From NCBI RefSeq assembly GCF_048773025.1, contig NC_133566.1, forward strand, positions 12,495,001 through 12,559,000: 64,000 nucleotides of DNA, given 5' to 3'. The notes beneath the pieces were generated by a model. The model was given only the letters and a program-made list of their open reading frames with translations, was not told the origin of the DNA and ran no database searches. The DNA is from Camelus bactrianus. Taxonomy: Eukaryota > Chordata > Mammalia > Artiodactyla > Camelidae. The translations under genes were made by a program, and so were the position numbers. Shown here piece by piece: positions 13,501 through 25,094 of the stretch (position 1 is its first letter; each line of letters opens with the position of its first letter).

Positions 13501-16500
13501 GAAGGAAAACGAAGGAAGGGAGAGGAAGCCGTTATCATTTATTGAACACCTGCCGTGCGCGGAAGCTGCGCCCCATGCGGGGTGGGGTGGACCACGCGGC
13601 CACCTGAGCTGCGTGGGTTCACAGCTTGCATGTCGTGAGACCAAAATGCTCCACAGCCATCAGACCCTCATTTTGGAATTTTGTCTTTTCTATCAAGTCG
13701 TAAGTTAAAAAATGTAAAGACATTACCTTATACAGCGTTCTGTTGACCGGTTTTTGATAGTAACTATGTTCGCAAGCTACGTGCAAAGATTTCTTAACTT
13801 CCACAACTTTACTAATTACTAGTTTCTCAGTAAAACAGCTGTGTTTACCTCTTCCAACAACATTTAATTTCCAGTCGTGAGTATCATTCCTAGGAAATAA
13901 AGGTTTAAAAATATTTTATGATGAATACAGAGACTTTGCAAATACCAGCTTTTAGTAACCAATTCGGTGAAAAATTTCCCTTATTTTTGTGTAAGGAGAC
14001 TCATTCATTGATGCCCAAATCCCGTTCTGCTCCTTTTAGGTTCAGGGCAGCAAAAAAAATTAACAACTGTCATGGGAGGTGAGCAGGGGGCAGTGAATGA
14101 AAAAAACCTGAGGTGTCCTCAACACACACTCACACACAGACACAAGTACATACACACACAAGCCTCCACCAGACCATATATAATGTACATTTTAAGATAA
14201 CAACGTTTAAAACATCAACGATTTTTAGAGACGGTCAGGTTCAAAGACTCTTAACCCAGGATGGGGGAGTGGAGGTGGTTTCATGAGGGCTACAGTGTTT
14301 TCCAAAAGTTTGTATATATGCACCAGGTTTTATATTTCTCATGGTGCTTTGTTCCAGTCCTCTTACTAGGTGAGTAAACCGTCTGGAGCGGCCGCCCTCC
14401 AAGTAGTTGTTTTAGGCCCCGAAGTGCCTCACTGAGCAAAAGTCAGTTTGAATACATTTCATTGTAGTTCCTTCTGATGAGAAATAGAAACATAAGTGAA
14501 GTGCACCAGAAAGAGAAAGAAAAATGCCATATGAAAGCTAATCTTCAGGCAAGGTTAAATGACTCTCCCAAGGTCGCACACCCAGCTCACAATAAGGACC
14601 AGATGCAAATGCACGTCTGTTTGGCCCTCAAGGCCAAGAGTGCTTTGCACAATACTGTACTTCCACACAAATTTGCTGACAAAGTGATTGTCACTGCAGG
14701 TTTAAAGCATCAGTCTCCAAAGGCATTTGATTATCAGTAGAGGATTCCTGAAGAATTATAGGATGACACTTCTAATGGAAGGCGTCCAGGGGGAGGGTCT
14801 GGTCGTTGATGAATCCCACACAAAACTACAAAGACTCACTCACCCAAATGATGCACAAACACACACACACACACACGAACACACGTACACACATGTACAC
14901 ACACATGGACACATACACACCATACATACATGTACACATACATGAACACATGCACACACGGACACATAACACATACACACCATATACACATGGACACACA
15001 CACACACCCCCCTCTGTGCAAACACAAGACACTGTTCACCAGCTGCACTGTACTTGAAAAGCTTCTATCTTCAATGCTCTCAGGCATCCAGAACAACTCA
15101 CTCCCATGAAGGGTCGCATTTGTTTTCGAAACCGCTGTCAAGGCTGCTGCTCCCACCATCACCGCAGTCTCATGTTAGTTGTCAGCCTCCGTCACCTTCA
15201 GCGCTCATCACACAGCGCTGTGAGCCTCCCCGCCGTCCCTGTCCTCCTCCTGGTCCGTCCGTGCCTCCCCGACATCCTACCTCCACCTGAGGACTCCCCG
15301 TATTCTCCCCAATCCAGGCTGCGCTCTCCACCTCCCGTAACAGAAGGACAGTTCATGCCCCCCAGCCCCACCTGTCTCCCAGGGACCTTCAGAGATAACC
15401 AGCGCTTGCCTTCCATCTGCTCTTTCTGCCCAGAACAGTCTGTGCACGTAACTCACGCCTTTCTTCAGTCAGGACGAGGGAGACGTGCTTCCTCCGCACC
15501 AGCTGTGAGTGCACGTTCCTCCTCAGTGCGAAAAAACCCAGTGGTGACCCATTTCTGGAATCATCCCTCTTAAAAGTTCACATAAAATTCACTGGTTAAA
15601 GGAAAAGAACTTTCGAATGTCTCTCTGACTCCTGGGAGTTTCTATGTCTAAAAACAAACCCAGATGATCTCATTTGTGCAAAACCACAGGAGTGATATCA
15701 AAGTTTCACTGTGCTATCTCACTGCGCTCTCAGTGGCACCATGGATAACACTCGGGACTCACTCCCATGTCTGACAGCTCACCATCACCCCTCACCTGGC
15801 CCTGAGCTGTTTTCTACAGGTGAGTCTCAGACGTCTATAGAAATACATACATTCGTACACATCACAAACGTACCAGATAAACACTGTGTCATCAGTGTTC
15901 TCGCTAATAGTCCATCACATAGAAGGTTTCTTGTCAACAGTTACTCCTACCTCATCTCACCAAATAAAATATAAAGAAGAGAACCAAGGTCAGTAAGAGT
16001 CATTGACACGATTCAGTTGTTGCCACCATTTCACAGAACTTAGGATTCTTGACTGTGAATATCCTGGAAGAATCTAGGGTTATGTCCTGAAAAGGCCGTG
16101 CAAAGCCCCCCTCACTGTCCCCGGCTGTAGGTTTGTGATGGGCTAACAAACACACGTACCCTTCACCAGCACTGCCACCTGCTCTCAGCAAAGCCCTGGA
16201 AACTGGGCTAGGAGGTGTCTACACCAATTCCAACCACCACCCTAGCTTGAAGTTACCACCCTCGAAGCTGACACTGATCCCTTTCACTACATATTTATAG
16301 CATTGTGAAGCCCTAGCCATTAATTTCCTTTGACCATGACTCTAGACAACAGAAGCAGCTGAGTTTTTAAATGAATTTCATTCAATCCTCACTTATCTTT
16401 GTCCAGGATCGCCTAAACATAAATTATATTAAGGTAATCTCCTTTCATTGGGATCACTGAGAACATAAACACAAGGGCAGTGTTTAAGTTAATTTTTCAA

Positions 16501-19500
16501 CAATGAAGTATTTATTTCCTGTTGTAGGAAGGGTAAGGAGACTAAAACACATGGATTATCTGACCCTTCCAATTAGTGGAGACTTGATTTGTTGAACGAA
16601 GTCCAGTAGTGAAACATACTAACAAGAAGGTGTACTCACCCCATTCGGAAAGAGTACGATCCACTGTCATTCAGCTCAATGGGCCAAAACTCCAAAACAT
16701 AATCATGCAGAATAATTCTGGGTGAACTACTTGAGTTCAGCTCAACAAGTCCATGTGATTCATTTTTGTACCATTTTATGGCGGTGGTTTTGTTCTCACG
16801 CTCAGATGAAAAGGAGCAGTATTTCAGATAGAAAGGTTCCCCTTCGAAGGCAGTAATGTGCAGACGTGAAGTACAGGTTCCTTCTAAAGATTAGCAAAGT
16901 GCAAGAAAAAAAACAAACCCAGCATGACAAAGGTGAATTTCCTCCCTAATGCACCAAGTGAAGAAGCAGGTTGGTAAGGACATCCTGAGAAATCGCAATG
17001 TCTCAGTTCTGTGGGTTCTTTTATTTTAGGATCTGTCTTTCTAACTCTAAGAAACAGTCAATCTTTCTAACACAGAGGCACTTTCAAAACATAACTTAAC
17101 CTATCAAAGCTAGAAGACAGATAAATGCACTGTAATCTTCTAAAAGAAAATGTTCCACATCACATCTTCCTCTCAAGGAAAGCCACCAGAGTCACAGTGT
17201 TGCCACACCTACACCAAAACGTCCCTAGTGAGGAGTCTCCATGGGAAAAAAAAAAAAGAAACCTCGAGACCTCAGTTTTTCATCTGCATCATCAGAAGTC
17301 TCATGGGTCTCGTTCTCAATCGGTCTCCCTGGCCACTCCCCAGGCAGATGTGGGGATGGTTAACGGTACATCTATGCGTGTGTAGGTCCAGCACCCCTCA
17401 AGCTTACCATGTGCGTGATCAAGAATTCATTCATATAATTCACACTGATGAAAAATTCATATTGATTCACTCCAAATCGGGGGACCTGTCACTTCCCCTT
17501 TCTGATCTCTCTCTCTCTCTCCCCACTTCCTTCTTTCTCAACTAACCCAGGTAACTCTGGCTTTGGACTTTTCTCTGATCCTTCTGGTTACACAGGGTCA
17601 CCACCTGCCTCCTCCTTCACTTCCAACAGCTCAAAGTCACCATGAGTGGACCTTCCCTGTATCCTGTCCTCCTGCAGCTTCCTTTGACTGCATTTTGAGA
17701 ATGAGAATGAGAACCCTTACGCTGGGCATAGCAGTTCTCAGGGGGCATGGAGATCGTGCCTTCTCTATGGTTGGGGTTTATTTTGCAAAGCAACCGTCTG
17801 GTTTTAATTCAGTGTTGTTAACCACAACGTAAAGAGGAAGTGGCTCCAACGGGAGAAGCAATTCTTTGAAAACATGGATGTCAAACCTACCTCGAAGCGT
17901 AAGAGTTAATGAGTCTGGTGGTTGTTACGAAATCTCTATCTTACAGTTCAGGACTTGAACTTAGAAAGTGTGATACATGTGTAAATGCGGGTGTTAGTTT
18001 TCACTGACACCCCAAAGCACGGTACTTCATTAAGAACTTAATTTATTTTCCTGTTTTAGAGGCATAATATGCGTATAACAGAGTACAAAAATCATACGTT
18101 ACACGCTCCTTTGGTCTGGACCACTGATGCATCTGTTTGTCTAGGTTGGGAATCCATGTTGCTGCATGTAGCGGTGATTTGTTCTTTTTTTTCATAGTTA
18201 TGTGGTATCCAATTGTGTTAGTATTTGACAATTTATTTATCCATTCTAACAGTGTTGACTGTCTGGGTGACCTCCAGGTTTGAGCCAATCTTTAACAAGC
18301 TTCTATGAACCCCCGAATTTGTACAGACATAGGCACTCATTCCTCTTTGAGGTGGTCATCGCGTAAAGGAACCTGGTCTGGGATGCTTTCTCTCCAGGGC
18401 GCACAGTCGGCAGTTGAAAGTTCACACTCCCCAGGCAGCGAATGGCTTCAGAGGTCTAATCTTATGTTTAACATTGCAGGTTTTGTTGATTCGAAATGGT
18501 TTTTGATTAGAGACATGAATGGAGTTCAAAGGGCGGGGACAGCCCAGCACACACTCCCAATCTTACCCGAATGGAGCACGAGGACCTAACCTCTCTGCAG
18601 TGATGTCTGCGTTTGGAATTGTCTTGAGTCAGGACAGTAACAGGGCCACCTAACTTCAGCAAGGGCTAAATGAATCCGACTCGTGGAAAACTCACATCTG
18701 CCTAGAGTGAACCGTGCATGAAAGGTGCTTTTCAGACACCTCAAAGGACAGAGAACTGGGACCTTAGCTTCCTTACAGCACAGGTCGCATGGCTATTTTG
18801 AAGCCTGCAACATGTTTTTACTGTAACTTGGGGGCAAGGTTGTCAGTGTATGTCCATAGAGCAAGGGGCCCTTTCATGTGACGCACACATTCCGGCACCT
18901 TGGTCTCTCTCACCTGTTCGGACAGGTCCTTCCATACAAGAAAAGTAGATCTGCCTCTTTCCTTCAGCATCTGGGTAGCTTTGCACTGTTCAGATCTCAG
19001 CAATACACAGACCCATTAGGTACCTATTCCCCAATATTGGACCTGAATTATTTGAAAGCTTCGGTGACCTAACTGTAATCTCTTCATCAGTAATTCTCAA
19101 TGTGTGGGATATGAGCTCACGCCTTCCCTCTCCCATTCAGTAGATCACGACAAACCAATCATTGTGCCCCTACTTTCTCCTCCCAAAGCCTGTGAGGACC
19201 TTGTCAATCAATCATGGAACTCATCTTCAGAGATCCCTGCTCAGGCCTCAGGATCCTTCTGAATGAGCTCCAAGCAGTGACAGCTGATGAATTGAAATGG
19301 GTACCTGACACCTGATACAAATTCTGCCTGCCTTCCTGGTCCACCCAATCTCTTTCTTATATGCTCCCTCTAACTTGAATATTTTCTTTAAGATCTGTAA
19401 GGTATTCTCGTTTCTTCATTACCTAAATAAGTAGGTGGATCTTTGCCTTCATGCCGGGGCGGAAATTAAGTGTGCAAAACTTTCTAAAACTCAGTAGTAA

Positions 19501-19907
19501 AGATGGCTGTGATCTCTTCGGTTGCAAACAGCATGAAGCAAATTTTCAGCTCAGACAGTTTCGTGATGCAAGTGTTCACATCCTCTTCTCTCTGTGTAAA
19601 CTCACAGAGCTGAACTTTTTCTTTATCAGTGACCCCATACGAGTCTTTCCTTGACCCCACTCCTATGAATCTTTTATTCTCTAGGCTAGGGGTACCAAAT
19701 GGCTGGCAACTTTCTAAAGTAAAATTCTAAATCACAAATTTTAAAAAATTCAGCATCTTCAGTGGTCACCTCCACCTAAAAAAGCAAAGCTCTGATATTC
19801 CCTCTAGACTACCAACGGAGTATGTTTGTGACTGATTACAGTGACTTACCTGAAGTGCCCAAAAACGTAAGCACCAAAAGTGCCAAAGGTATTTCTGTAC
19901 GATGCAT
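7448..19907 (-). CDS. IL18R1: IL18R1 interleukin-18 receptor alpha chain, N-terminal exons only
   Basis: IL18R1 binds IL-18 at the cell surface and recruits IL18RAP for MyD88 signalling and interferon-gamma induction in T and NK cells. Coding exons on the minus strand are 19907-19850, 16883-16640, 13889-13727, 11331-11184 and 7510-7448. All joins keep phase with GT/AG ends and give 676 nt (225 codons plus one base) of a protein that is 541 residues in human. Encoded here are the signal peptide, Ig1, Ig2 and the first residues of Ig3. Landmarks are WKLNVV, NAEFEDQGYYTCVFFL, KTFNITIV and GPKLTHVKVELG, each close to human IL18R1. I found no exon for the rest of Ig3, the membrane helix or the TIR domain between 1 and 7447, so these should lie outside the window. 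The gene is incomplete because of the window edge, not visibly broken. Confidence 0.96.
7517..7543 (+). repeat. GAAA microsatellite at an IL18R1 acceptor
   Basis: AAAAAAAGAAAGAAAGAAAG-type repeat. On the transcribed strand it is TTTC-rich and ends a few bases before the exon 6 acceptor. Confidence 0.8.
9305..9617 (+). mobile_element. Tigger-type DNA transposon, internally deleted copy
   Basis: Recognisable pieces are CACCACAATAAAAGCGAGCA, TAAAAGTTATGTTTACACTG and TATTAAGTGTGCATGATGTC. The far end is CAAAGCACAATAAAATGAGG. The two terminal regions lie about 300 bp apart with no transposase between them, as in a deletion derivative. Confidence 0.8.
9618..9760 (-). repeat. L2 3' end, reverse
   Basis: CACTCAGCAGACATGTAATG, GAGCACCTACTAAGGGCCAA and CTTTCCAGGAGCTCCGCAGT follow the reverse complement of the L2 3' end. 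It directly abuts the Tigger copy. Confidence 0.6.
9970..10090 (+). mobile_element. Possible MaLR LTR fragment
   Basis: TTTAGCCCAGTGAATTCACT and CAGACTTCTGACCTCCAGAA resemble a segment of MaLR LTRs. Short and old; no internal part seen. Confidence 0.45.
10640..10900 (+). repeat. L2 3' end
   Basis: It closes with CCCATCAATAAATATTTGTT, the L2 terminus, preceded by the pyrimidine-rich L2 3' UTR. Confidence 0.7.
11184..11331 (-). CDS. IL18R1: IL18R1 exon 5: second half of Ig2
   Basis: This 148-nt exon begins DCQKIENSKNPFSKNAEFED, then QGYYTCVFFLRHNGKLFNVT and KTFNITIVG. It carries the Ig2 F-strand cysteine. The acceptor is AACACAG and the donor GTAAGA. Confidence 0.96.
11621..11649 (+). repeat. 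GGA simple repeat
   Basis: Short run of GGA triplets in IL18R1 intron 4. A similar GGA run lies at 35661-35685 in IL1RL1 intron 8. Confidence 0.8.
12780..13300 (+). mobile_element. Old L1 3' segment
   Basis: CAATCCTACTTTTATGGATT and AACTAACAAATGTCCAATAA resemble the L1 ORF2 C-terminal / 3' UTR region. It contains a local triplication. Confidence 0.5.
13124..13215 (+). repeat. Three-copy minisatellite, period about 31 bp
   Basis: Copies begin GAATCA at 13124, 13155 and 13185. Each contains GATACAAGT(A/G)TATA, with substitutions between copies. It lies within an old L1 segment. Confidence 0.8.
13727..13889 (-). CDS. IL18R1: IL18R1 exon 4: Ig1-Ig2 boundary
   Basis: This 163-nt exon encodes NDTHDWKLNVVGRGKHSCF, then KVVEVKKSLHVACEHSYYQ and NRTLYK. 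Human has KWKLNVIRRNKHSCF and VEVKKFFQITCENSYYQ. The acceptor is TTTCCTAG and the donor GTAATG. It ends between codons. Confidence 0.95.
14853..15010 (+). repeat. CA-rich minisatellite
   Basis: About 160 bp of CACA, CATG, TACA and GGACACA units in irregular alternation. Open frames on both strands here are repeat artefacts. Confidence 0.85.
16640..16883 (-). CDS. IL18R1: IL18R1 exon 3: Ig domain 1
   Basis: This 244-nt exon encodes CTSRLHITAFEGEPFYLKYC, AIKWYKNE, RIILHDYVLEFWPIELNDSG and SYSFRMG. It matches human IL18R1 Ig1 (CTSRPHITVVEGEPFYLKHC; VLEFWPVELNDTGSY). NKT, NES and NDS are potential glycosylation sites. The acceptor is CTTTAG and the donor GTGAGT. Confidence 0.96.
16884..19849 (-). 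other. IL18R1 intron 2
   Basis: Intronic DNA. An old reverse-oriented L1 3' segment occupies about 18010-18420. Nothing else recognised. Confidence 0.65.
18010..18420 (-). mobile_element. Old L1 3' segment, reverse
   Basis: CCATGTTGCTGCATGTAGCG and ATTTATTTATCCATTCTAAC, then TCTATGAACCCCCGAATTTG, read as the reverse complement of the end of L1. Confidence 0.65.
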
Positions 19908-19934
19908 GTTTAGGATTTGCTTCCAATGGTTTCT
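19850..19934 (-). CDS. IL18R1: IL18R1 exon 2: signal peptide
   Basis: The acceptor is TTTTCCAG, with the exon starting at 19934, and 27 nt of leader precede the ATG at 19907. The frame reads MHRTEIPLALLVLTFLGTS, then one base before the GTAAGT donor. Human begins MNCRELPLTLWVLISVSTA. The hydrophobic core and the position of the junction agree. Confidence 0.94.
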
Positions 19935-20289
19935 CTGGAAAACAGAATAAGACGAGTTCAGCCAAGGATCTCAGACAAAAGCACACCTGTCTGATGAAGG
20001 AGGTTTTAAAAAGTCTTGTGGCAAACAAGCTTTTGAAAATCAGCCCAGCAAATTTTCACATCCCTCAATCCAGTCACTAGTTTTCTTTAGTACTTTCAAC
20101 CATGTATAATGATTAACATTTCAAGGCAACAAATTTGGGAAATCCCTAAATAATGCAATTTTTCTAATACAACAGAGTCTGCTGTGTTTTTGTCCTGGTC
20201 AACTGAATCTTACCTCCAAGGTCAAGGTGGGGGACAACAGTGTTTCCAGAAAATCCATCCTATGAATGAACGGTCTGCCCATGTAGAAT

Positions 20290-20311
20290 TGTGTGTGTGT
20301 GTGTGTGTGTG
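20290..20311 (+). repeat. TG microsatellite
   Basis: Eleven uninterrupted dinucleotide units. A second impure TG tract lies at about 20466-20489. Confidence 0.85.
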
Positions 20312-20364
20312 CCAGCTGCCTTTTTAAAAAAATATCGATCTCCTTTCTTCAGAACTAAGTTTTT

Positions 20365-20458
20365 CATAAGTTAGGAACTAAGTCTGTTTTGTTCATCACC
20401 GTAGCACCAAAGTCAATGCCTTGCACATAGTAAGCACTCGTTAATGCTTGTTAAAGAG
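20365..20458 (+). repeat. L2 3' tip
   Basis: TTTGTTCATCACCGTAGCAC and TTGCACATAGTAAGCACTCG, then TTAATGCTTGTTAAAGAGGA, fit the L2 terminus. Confidence 0.6.
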
Positions 20459-20754
20459 GAATAGGGGTGTGTGTTTGTGTGTGTGTGTGCTCGAGTTTAC
20501 ACTCACGTGACCATAGTGTTTATTCTAGAAAATGGAGGCACAAAATGGGGATTTTCTACAACCCAGATCCCTAATCTACATCGACTCAATGAACTCAAAT
20601 CTGCTGAATTTCGATCCTACTCCAAACCATCACTTGTTCTACTAATTACAAATTGAGAGAGAGTGTAAGAAGGATATATTGGGGCTCAGCCACCGAGTCT
20701 GAGTATTTCATAAATAATCCCATGTCCCTTGTGTACCAAACATCTAGCCCCACT

Positions 20755-20965
20755 GGACAGAGGAAGCACAGCAGGATGGAAAGAGCTTGGTTTCTGGGAT
20801 GCACAAAACCGGGCTGGGATTCCTGCTTCAGTCTTGACAAGCTGCACAACCTTGGGCAAGATACTTAGAAGTCACAAAGCCTGTCTGTTGATTAACAAAA
20901 TGGGGTTGATAAGAAGGCCTAACTCCAAAAGTATTAAGTGATTAAATGAGCAAATATATTTATGA
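20755..20965 (+). repeat. MIR
   Basis: GGAAAGAGCTTGGTTTCTGG opens it and CAACCTTGGGCAAGATACTT marks the core. ACAAAATGGGGTTGATAAGA follows. Confidence 0.8.
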
Positions 20966-22144
20966 AGGCTTCCTGGATGCACGGTAGCCTCTCAGCCCCC
21001 AGTAATTCTCCCAACAGCTGTCACTCACCTCCCATATGAAAACAGAGCACGGTTAGTGCCCAGACCCTTGACAACATTTAATAGCTGAGGTGCCAAGCCA
21101 TTTACATCAACCCTTGTGAGTAACATCACCAAGCATTTGATGTAATTTCCAAGAGATAATAATCAATAATGTAAAGACAAAGGGGATAAGTACATATGGA
21201 AAGTACCAGCCATTCATCACCAAATTAGAATATGTCTGTGGTTTGAAATCAGCCCCCACCCACACACGTGCACACACACACACTTTATTATTAACTATAT
21301 CCTCCTACCTCGGGTAAAATGAAAAGTGTCGTTTCCTCTGGTTGAGGTCGACACAGTCTTATAAAGGGCACTGTTGGGGTTTTTCTGTTTTTTTGGTTTT
21401 TTTTTTTTTAATTTTCAGGGTCTACTAAGAGATAAAGTTATTATGAGAAATTCAGCATTCTTCTGAGTTAACTCTCAGTTTCAATATGAAACATGTTAAG
21501 ATCCCAATATACAGATTAGCTGATATTTGCACTGCTCTGTGTGTGTCTGTGTATATATATAATTTTTAATGTACTTGTGGATTTAAAAGATTAAGATATT
21601 AAATAATGGAACTCATTTCTAAAGGAAAAGTTATCCTGAGAAATGTCATAGATATTATGTTGGAGAATATAAATATTACATTTCTTGCATGTAGGAATTT
21701 TAGTGTGTGTGTTTTTTTTTCAGTGTTATGTTTGAGGTTGATACCATTTTTTTCGGTCTTTCTGTAATTTTAAAATTTCTCCTCCTCTTTCTTTCTCTCT
21801 TTCTTTCTTTAAAAGCTTTCCTGATTTCTAGATTACTGTAAGCCCACTGTACGACATTTACAAAATGAAGATGGAAAAGAAGCAAATAATCTCAACATGC
21901 ACCATACTTTGGTCCTTTCTTGTATTTTTTTTTTCTATATATTTTCAAATAAAATATTTAAATAATTTCATATCTTGCAGTTCCTACTTAATCAAACAGC
22001 TTTTTCTTATGTCACAAAATACTCTTGGTTAACATCATCTTACCTGCCACGCAATACTCTTTCATACAGATATTTCAATTTACAAGACGTATTTTACTAT
22101 AAAATAACCCCCCTGGCCACCTCCCCGTGTAAGGCTACGAGTCA

Positions 22145-22330
22145 GTTTTTGGAGCATGGCTTTTGGAGCCAAACTGGCTGGATCTGAATCCTCACTGCAC
22201 TCCTTACCAGCTGAATAGCATCGGGCCAGTCACTTACCATCTCTGTTCAATTTCTTTATCCATGAAAGGGGGTAACAACACTGGCTCCCAGAACTGATGG
22301 GAAGGTGGCCAAGTGTCTGACCTGCTATTG
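22145..22330 (+). repeat. MIR
   Basis: GGCTTTTGGAGCCAAACTGG and GGATCTGAATCCTCACTGCA, then GGGCCAGTCACTTACCATCT, fit MIR. Confidence 0.75.
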
Positions 22331-22399
22331 TCTGTCTACATTTCTTACTCTCTTCTTGGTGCTACTACAATCTATAAGTCAAAGCACACATTTTTAAAC

Positions 22400-22860
22400 A
22401 TGAAAATGCATTCTTACATGTTGTAAGAATTCACACCCCCTCAGCAGCGCAGCACAGTCTCTCTCCACCACATCCACATGAGCACCGAGCATTCTCAGTC
22501 TTTAAATCTAATTAGGCATTTAAATGGGTAAAATGGTATCTCATGGTTTATCAGTTTGCTTTTTTATTGGTATAAATGAGGTAAAATATTCATCATGTAT
22601 TTTAGCTATTTCATTTCCTTGTCTTCATGCTTTTTGTCCAGTTCTTAAATGTTCAGCGTTTTCCCCAACGTGTTTAGTTTTCCTTTTCAATTCCTCTTTT
22701 GATGTCTTCACAGATGGACGATTTTACATTTATGAAGTCAATCCTATCATTCTTTTGCTTTGTGATTTTTCCTTAACTTTCACATTTAGAACATTCCTTT
22801 CCCCTCAATAATCTGATAGATACTTACCTGTGTTTTCTTCATTTGTATGGCTCAGTGGGC
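22400..22860 (-). mobile_element. Probable old L1 segment, reverse
   Basis: AATGGTATCTCATGGTTTAT, GTCTTCATGCTTTTTGTCCA and TCTTTTGATGTCTTCACAGA follow the order of reverse-oriented L1 ORF2. Diverged, edges approximate. Confidence 0.5.
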
Positions 22861-23334
22861 TTTTTGCATTGCATTTTTTTATCCATTAACAATTAATTTT
22901 GCTGTTTGGTATGATGACAGGGTCTAACTTAACTTATTTTCCCCAAATGGCTACTACTTATTTCTCTGTCATTAGTTAAACAATCCTGTCTTTCCTTTAA
23001 AGTTGGTTGATACTGTAGGTATAAGGTACAGGGCTTTCCTGAGCAATTTATGGAAAATCTAACATCTGCTCAAGGGCAAATACACACACACGCACACCAC
23101 CCTCTTTCTCTGTCTCTGCTCTCCCAGCTTGCTTTGTTTTGCTCTCATAACACTTATCACTAGCTGACATATTATTATTTTAGGCTTGCTTTTTTGTTTG
23201 TTTTTTGCTGAATTGATGAATGCATTAAATTCATAAAATATATACAGTTTGGAGTCTTAGGTGATTATCTGATCCATCGTGGAAAGATTAAGACAACCTT
23301 CTACCTATGACATGCTTCTTAAATCATAACATCC

Positions 23335-23510
23335 TGAGAAGTTATGTTTTAACAACTGGGGCACTCATTCTTACCTGGAGCTTGGAAAAAAACAATGGTG
23401 GCTAGGTTCCACCCAGACATCTGGAGTACAGCCTGGGTGATTTGTAAACTCCTCTAGGTGATCCCAAGATATAGCCAAGGTAGGGAGACCCTGATCTAGG
23501 GGACTTATTT
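23335..23510 (+). mobile_element. MER5A-like hAT-Charlie fragment
   Basis: The layout CTTACCTGGAGCTTGG, GGTTCCACCCAGACATCTGG and CTCTAGGTGATCCCAAG fits the palindromic MER5A-type consensus. Diverged and non-coding. Confidence 0.6.
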
Positions 23511-23529
23511 GTATACTTAAAAGTAATTT

Positions 23530-23695
23530 TAGCAGGAAAGGGTATAGCTCAAGTGGTAGAGCGCATGCTTAGCATGCACAAGGCTCTGGGTTCAATCCCC
23601 AGTATCTCCTCTAAAAACAAATAGATGAATAAACCTAGTTACCTCCCCCCCTCAAAAAATAAATAAATAAGAAATAAATTTTTTTAAATTTAAGA
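23530..23695 (+). mobile_element. Camelid tRNA-derived SINE
   Basis: The head reads GGGTATAGCTCAAGTGGTAG, then GCATGCTTAGCATGCACAAG and GGTTCAATCCCCAGTATCTC. The tail holds AATAAACCTAGTTACCTCC and AAATAAATAAATAAG. This is the family hallmark of camelids and the main evidence for the host. Confidence 0.9.
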
Positions 23696-24318
23696 AAAGT
23701 AAATTTAAAATATCTTAAATATACATTTAATAACAATACCTAATAGTTAAGATACATAAATATATGTGCATGAATATGTGTATGTGTATATATGTAGATA
23801 CATATGTTCATATGCATACACACACACAAACACACACACAAAGAATACTCACAAACTTACCCTCAATCACCCAATGGCATGAAGTTTTCTCTTAATGAAA
23901 AAGATTCTCTTCCAAAACCTGTGTGACCTTGGGCAAGGGTCAGATACAAGAGGACCACTCTCTCTGCCCCCAGGGCTGCACAGTTCCAACACCACCCCTT
24001 CCCCGAGCGTCCAAACGTCCAGCTCCTGAGCCCCTCGCTCTGCCGGACTTCCGTTCACAAACCCTACCCCGAACAAAAGTGACCTCTCTCTAGAAAAAAC
24101 AGTTCACAGAAGTTCAGGAGTTGTTAGGCCACTTCAAAGTTCTTTCTGATCAAGAGCCTGAGACTCGATCAGATGAAATGTTCAAGTTCAAATTGCAGAG
24201 GATTACACTGACTCACACACTAACAGATGGAGATCGCCTCACTCTGATTAGCGTTACAGACATGTAACTGAGCGCCTCCTAAGAGAACCTGCTGATGAGA
24301 ATCATACCAGCAGGGCTC

Positions 24319-24466
24319 CTTCCTTTCGTCCTTCCTTCCTTCCTTCCTCCCTCCCTCCCTTCCTTTCTAATTAACTGGGATTTTTCTAATAGAGATACTG
24401 GGGATTGACTCCGAGACCTGTGCATGCAAAGCGCGCAGTAACACTGAGTTACAGCCACCCCCTGAT
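24319..24466 (-). mobile_element. Camelid tRNA-derived SINE with CCTT-rich tail
   Basis: Reverse-oriented copy with the diverged B-box region at about 24400-24420. The tail has become a CCTT/CCCT simple repeat at 24319-24365. It is more diverged than the copy at 23.5 kb. Confidence 0.8.
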
Positions 24467-25094
24467 TTTTATGAAGTGTCCTTAATTTCTGCCGCACAGC
24501 ACCAGTGGTTTTTGAACGTAATTCTTTCTCTGCAGCGTTTCATTCATCCCTTAAGGAGACAAAACAGCCAAACGCAAAGAGGGGAAAGGTGATCCTGGAC
24601 ATCTCACAGACACAAAGCGTGCACGCACGCACACACTTCCACTCTAAGGGAAAAAGAATTTGTGTGGAATTAGGTTTCTCAAGGCCAGGAGAGACATCTG
24701 CGTCTCACAGTCCTTGTCACACAAATGTCTGCTGTCATTACCCCTGTACCCCCCCCCCCGCATGCCTGTGCTAGTCGTGCTGGGGAACCACCCTCCCCAC
24801 TTCCAGCTGCCAGGTCCCCGCGGTCCTTGCAACCTGCCTCAATGTTTGCCTGCTTAAGGAAGCTCTCCAACTATCCCAGAACCTCTCAAACCCAGTTTCC
24901 CCCAAATTTACCTTCTCCCAGCCCATCCAAGACCCTTGGATTGAGAAGTGTGCCCCCCGCCCCCATCCCCGCACTGCACAGCGCTCTGTAATACGGGGAC
25001 AGGTGCCTATCTCTGACCGGACTTCCTCCGCGGGGATTTGTCTGATAACTGTCATGCAGCCCAAGGGGTTCCAACTCCTGGAGGCAGCTCGGAT

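Larger units (their letters stand above)
11332..16639 (-). other. IL18R1 introns 4 and 3 (exon 4 lies between)
   Basis: Intronic DNA either side of exon 4 (13727-13889). It holds an old L1 3' segment with a 31-bp triplication near 13.1-13.2 kb, a MIR fragment near 14.54-14.64 kb and a CA-rich minisatellite at 14.85-15.01 kb. No gene seen in the remainder. Confidence 0.6.

Noticed and set aside
14826-15162. Open frames rich in Cys/Val or His/Thr over the CA array
   Set aside because: They are translations of a simple repeat in several frames.
15106-15573. 155-codon plus-strand open frame rich in Pro and Ser
   Set aside because: Intronic in IL18R1, no recognisable domain, and overlapped by other open frames in different registers.
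23540-23612. Possible tRNA gene
   Set aside because: The A/B-box-like sequence belongs to a camelid SINE head followed by its AATAAA-rich tail. It lacks a proper cloverleaf context.
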